Position numbers and translations under genes: made by a program. From Oscillospiraceae bacterium (GTDB taxonomy: Bacteria; Bacillota; Clostridia; Oscillospirales; CAG-272): 34,626 bases of DNA. Under the pieces are notes generated by a model. The model searched no databases. It saw only the letters and a list, made by a program, of their open reading frames with translations, and was not told the origin of the DNA. The stretch covers positions 1-34,626 of the forward strand of contig SVTA01000012.1 of NCBI GenBank assembly GCA_015064005.1, read 5' to 3'. Below, one piece after another: positions 32,080 through 34,626 of this stretch. How positions within the stretch are numbered: position 1 is the stretch's first letter; the number at the start of each line of letters is the position of its first letter.

Positions 32080-34626
32080 ATGAAATGGACTTCCCTTAAC
32101 GACTTGCGCGAAAAATACCTTGCCTTCTTTGAATCCAAGGGTCATCTGCGTCTGCCCTCTTATCCGCTGGTTCCCATCAACGATAAATCTCTTTTGCTCA
32201 TCAACTCCGGCATGGCGCCGATGAAAAAGTTCTTTACCGGTGAGGAGGAGCCCCCCCGCCGCCGTGTCACCACCTGTCAGAAGTGCATCCGTACCCCTGA
32301 CTTGGAGCGTGTAGGCCACACCGCCCGCCATGGCACCTTCTTTGAGATGCTGGGCAACTTCTCCTTTGGCGATTATTTCAAAAACGAGGCCATTCCGTGG
32401 GCTTGGGAGTTCCTGACCGAAACGCTGGAGATCCCCGCCGAGCTGCTCTGGCCCTCTGTTTACGAGCAGGATGACGAGGCCTTCGAGCTGTGGAACAAGG
32501 TGATCGGTGTCCCCGCCGAGCGCATTACCAAGCTGGGCAAGGCAGACAACTTCTGGGAGCACGGCACCGGCCCCTGCGGCCCCTGCTCCGAGATCTACTT
32601 CGACCGTGGCGAAAAGTACGGCTGCGGATCCCCCGATTGCCGTCCCGGCTGCGATTGCGACCGCTTCATGGAGATTTGGAACAACGTATTCTCCCAGTTC
32701 AACAACGACGGCAACGGCAATTACACCGAGCTTGCACAGAAGAACATTGACACCGGCATGGGCCTCGAGCGTCTTGCGTGCGTCATGCAGGGCGTGGACA
32801 ATATGTTCGAGGTAGACACCATTCGTAAGATTCTGGATACGGTCTGTGCTATCGCCGGCAAGACCTACGGCGCCGATAAGGCCAACGATATCTCCATCCG
32901 TGTTTGCACCGACCACATCAAGAGCTCGATGTTCATGATCGCGGACGGCGTCATTCCCTCCAACGAGGGTCGCGGCTACGTGCTGCGCCGCATCATCCGC
33001 CGCGCCTGCCGCCACGGCAAGCTGCTCGGCATTGACCGTCCTTTCCTTGTGGAGCTTTGCGAGGTGGCCATCGGCGAAAACGTGGATGCTTACCCTGAGC
33101 TTGGCGAGAAGCAGGACTACATCAAGAAGGTCATCTCCATTGAGGAGGAGCGCTTTGACGCTACCATCGACTCCGGCCTTTCCATTCTTTCCGATATGAT
33201 CAAGGATACCCTTGCCGCCGGCAATACCACGCTTTCCGGCGAGGATGCCTTTAAGCTCTACGACACCTACGGCTTCCCCCTCGACCTCACTCGCGAGATC
33301 GCAGAGGAGAAGGGCCTTGCCATTGACGAGGAGGGCTTCACGGCTCTCATGCAGGAGCAGCGCACCCGCGCCCGTGCCGCTCGCGGCAACATCAGCGGAT
33401 GGAGCGATTCCTCCAAGGCGCTGCTGAATGATCTTGCCAAGACGGAATTTGTCGGCTATGGTAACACTGTCGCTGATGCAAAGGTGCTGGCCATCATCGT
33501 GGACGATATGCTGGTAAACGAGGTTTCCGAGGGCGACTGCACGCTGGTGCTGGACAAAACTCCCTTCTATGGCGAGGGCGGCGGCCAGGTGGGCGACACC
33601 GGTCTGCTTTCTGCCGAGGCGAGCCAAGCCACCGTGGTGGACACCAAGAAGGCCGAGGGCATTTATCTCCACATCTGCACCGTACAAAACGGCATCATCC
33701 GCGTGGGCGACTGCCTCAAGGCCGAGGTGGATGCCGCAAGACGCGCCGCCATTATGCGCAACCACTCCTCCCTGCACCTGCTGCAGGCAGCTCTCCGTCA
33801 GGTGCTGGGCACCCACGTGGAGCAGGCCGGCTCTTACGTAGACGAGCAGCGCGGCCGCTTTGACTTCACTCATTTTGCCGCACTCACCGCCGAGGAGATC
33901 GCCAAGGTGGAGGCTGTGGTAAATGCCAACATCCTTGCGGGTGTTGCCGTTGATACCGTTGAAACTGATATCGAGAACGCCAAGAAGATGGGCGCTATGA
34001 TGCTCTTTGGTGAGAAATACGGTGCTACCGTACGCGTTGTCAAAATGGGTGAGTGCTCCACCGAATTCTGCGGCGGTACCCACGTGGATAACACCGCCAA
34101 GATTGGCCTCTTCCGCATCGTTTCCGAGGCCTCCGTCGCCTCCGGCGTGCGCCGCATTGAGGCTGTGACCGGCGCTAACGTGCTGGCTCTGCTGGACGAG
34201 AAGGACAAGCTCCTTGCCGACACCGCCAAGGAGATCAAGGCACAGAACGTCACCGAGCTGGTGAAGCGCTCCGCTGCCGTGATGGCCGAGCTGAAGGAGC
34301 AGAAGAGAGAGATCGATTCCCTCAACTCCAAGCTGGCCGCCACCAAGCTGGATGCCATTCTTTCCGGTGCTGTTGCCATCAAATCCGCCAAGCTGGTTAC
34401 CGCACGCCTTGACGGTATGCAGCTCGACGTAGCCCGCACGCTGGCCGACGAGATCAAGGCCTCGAACGATGACGTTGTTGCTGTGCTGGCCGTTGCCGCT
34501 GACGGCAAGCTCAACTTCATTGCCGTTGCCGGCAAGAATGCCGTTGCAAACGGTGCTCACGCAGGCAAGCTGGTTGGTGCCGTTGCTGCCGTGACCGGTG
34601 GCAAGGGCGGTGGACGCCCCGATAAC
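32080..34626 (+). CDS. alaS: Alanyl-tRNA synthetase, 3' end missing
   Basis: A class II synthetase that charges tRNA-Ala and clears mischarged Ser/Gly. The frame is open from the ATG at 32080 (MKWTSLNDLREKYLAFFESK) to the window edge: 849 codons of a family usually about 870-880 aa, so perhaps 20-30 residues are missing. The catalytic core has SGMAPMKKFFTG and RHGTFFEMLGNFSFGDYF. The editing domain has HSSLH (His562, His566) and CGGTH (Cys664, His668), all four zinc-site residues intact. The C-terminal C-Ala domain runs into a Gly-rich end, GGKGGGRPDN, as expected. The ribosome binding site is modest (GAAAGG about 10 nt upstream). A long minus-strand frame opposite this gene is only its shadow. 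Confidence 0.97.
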   Translation, partial: MKWTSLNDLREKYLAFFESKGHLRLPSYPLVPINDKSLLLINSGMAPMKKFFTGEEEPPRRRVTTCQKCIRTPDLERVGHTARHGTFFEMLGNFSFGDYFKNEAIPWAWEFLTETLEIPAELLWPSVYEQDDEAFELWNKVIGVPAERITKLGKADNFWEHGTGPCGPCSEIYFDRGEKYGCGSPDCRPGCDCDRFMEIWNNVFSQFNNDGNGNYTELAQKNIDTGMGLERLACVMQGVDNMFEVDTIRKILDTVCAIAGKTYGADKANDISIRVCTDHIKSSMFMIADGVIPSNEGRGYVLRRIIRRACRHGKLLGIDRPFLVELCEVAIGENVDAYPELGEKQDYIKKVISIEEERFDATIDSGLSILSDMIKDTLAAGNTTLSGEDAFKLYDTYGFPLDLTREIAEEKGLAIDEEGFTALMQEQRTRARAARGNISGWSDSSKALLNDLAKTEFVGYGNTVADAKVLAIIVDDMLVNEVSEGDCTLVLDKTPFYGEGGGQVGDTGLLSAEASQATVVDTKKAEGIYLHICTVQNGIIRVGDCLKAEVDAARRAAIMRNHSSLHLLQAALRQVLGTHVEQAGSYVDEQRGRFDFTHFAALTAEEIAKVEAVVNANILAGVAVDTVETDIENAKKMGAMMLFGEKYGATVRVVKMGECSTEFCGGTHVDNTAKIGLFRIVSEASVASGVRRIEAVTGANVLALLDEKDKLLADTAKEIKAQNVTELVKRSAAVMAELKEQKREIDSLNSKLAATKLDAILSGAVAIKSAKLVTARLDGMQLDVARTLADEIKASNDDVVAVLAVAADGKLNFIAVAGKNAVANGAHAGKLVGAVAAVTGGKGGGRPDN

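Noticed and set aside
32059-34560. An 833-codon open frame on the minus strand
   Set aside because: It lies exactly opposite alaS, which reads perfectly on the plus strand. Its own translation is Gly/Leu/His/Val-rich low-quality sequence with no family motif. High GC and few stop codons explain it.

Overview
The window looks like ordinary chromosome from an anaerobic Clostridia-type Firmicute (Bacillota), probably gut-associated. The evidence is: strong AGGAGG-type ribosome binding sites; consensus TTGACA/TATAAT promoters; a lysine riboswitch; a candidate L19 leader; YlbF; a type II pantothenate kinase; RqcH; and the miaB-ylbF-mutS-mutL order. The exact lineage cannot be told from this sequence. 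Both ends cut a gene: GTP-type PEP carboxykinase on the left (5' end missing) and alaS on the right (3' end missing). No tRNA, rRNA, CRISPR array, transposase or integrase is visible, and no gap between genes exceeds about 300 bases.

Layout. (1) 2-1246: the end of pckG and a two-way terminator. (2) 1249-5719: a small accessory locus with visibly lower GC. A minus-strand operon (GH78 alpha-L-rhamnosidase, SGNH hydrolase, divergent RpiB-like isomerase) faces a divergent AraC regulator, with back-to-back promoters and an inverted repeat between them. (3) 5696-6767: a shortened YitT-type membrane protein, then rplS with its leader. (4) 6954-8994: an NhaC-superfamily transporter under a complete lysine riboswitch (promoter, aptamer, terminator), hence probably a lysine transporter. 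It carries a DnaJ-like eight-cysteine module after its first membrane helix. (5) 8978-13081: an orphan polysaccharide flippase and the argS-yebC pair. (6) 13103-23558: a 10.4-kb run of seven co-directional genes behind one clear promoter: miaB, ylbF, mutS, mutL, tgt, tldD, pmbA. (7) 23592-28512: HAD hydrolase, rqcH, topB. (8) 28498-31881: coaW (type II PanK) on the plus strand and, convergent to it, a large lipoprotein with a metallo-beta-lactamase fold. (9) 32006-end: alaS.

Most of the window is housekeeping: translation, tRNA modification, mismatch repair, ribosome rescue and CoA synthesis. The least ordinary parts are the cysteine-rich module on the riboswitch-controlled transporter, the rhamnosidase locus whose isomerase lacks the usual ring-opening residues, and the MBL lipoprotein. 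I did not find a clearly new defence or mobile system.
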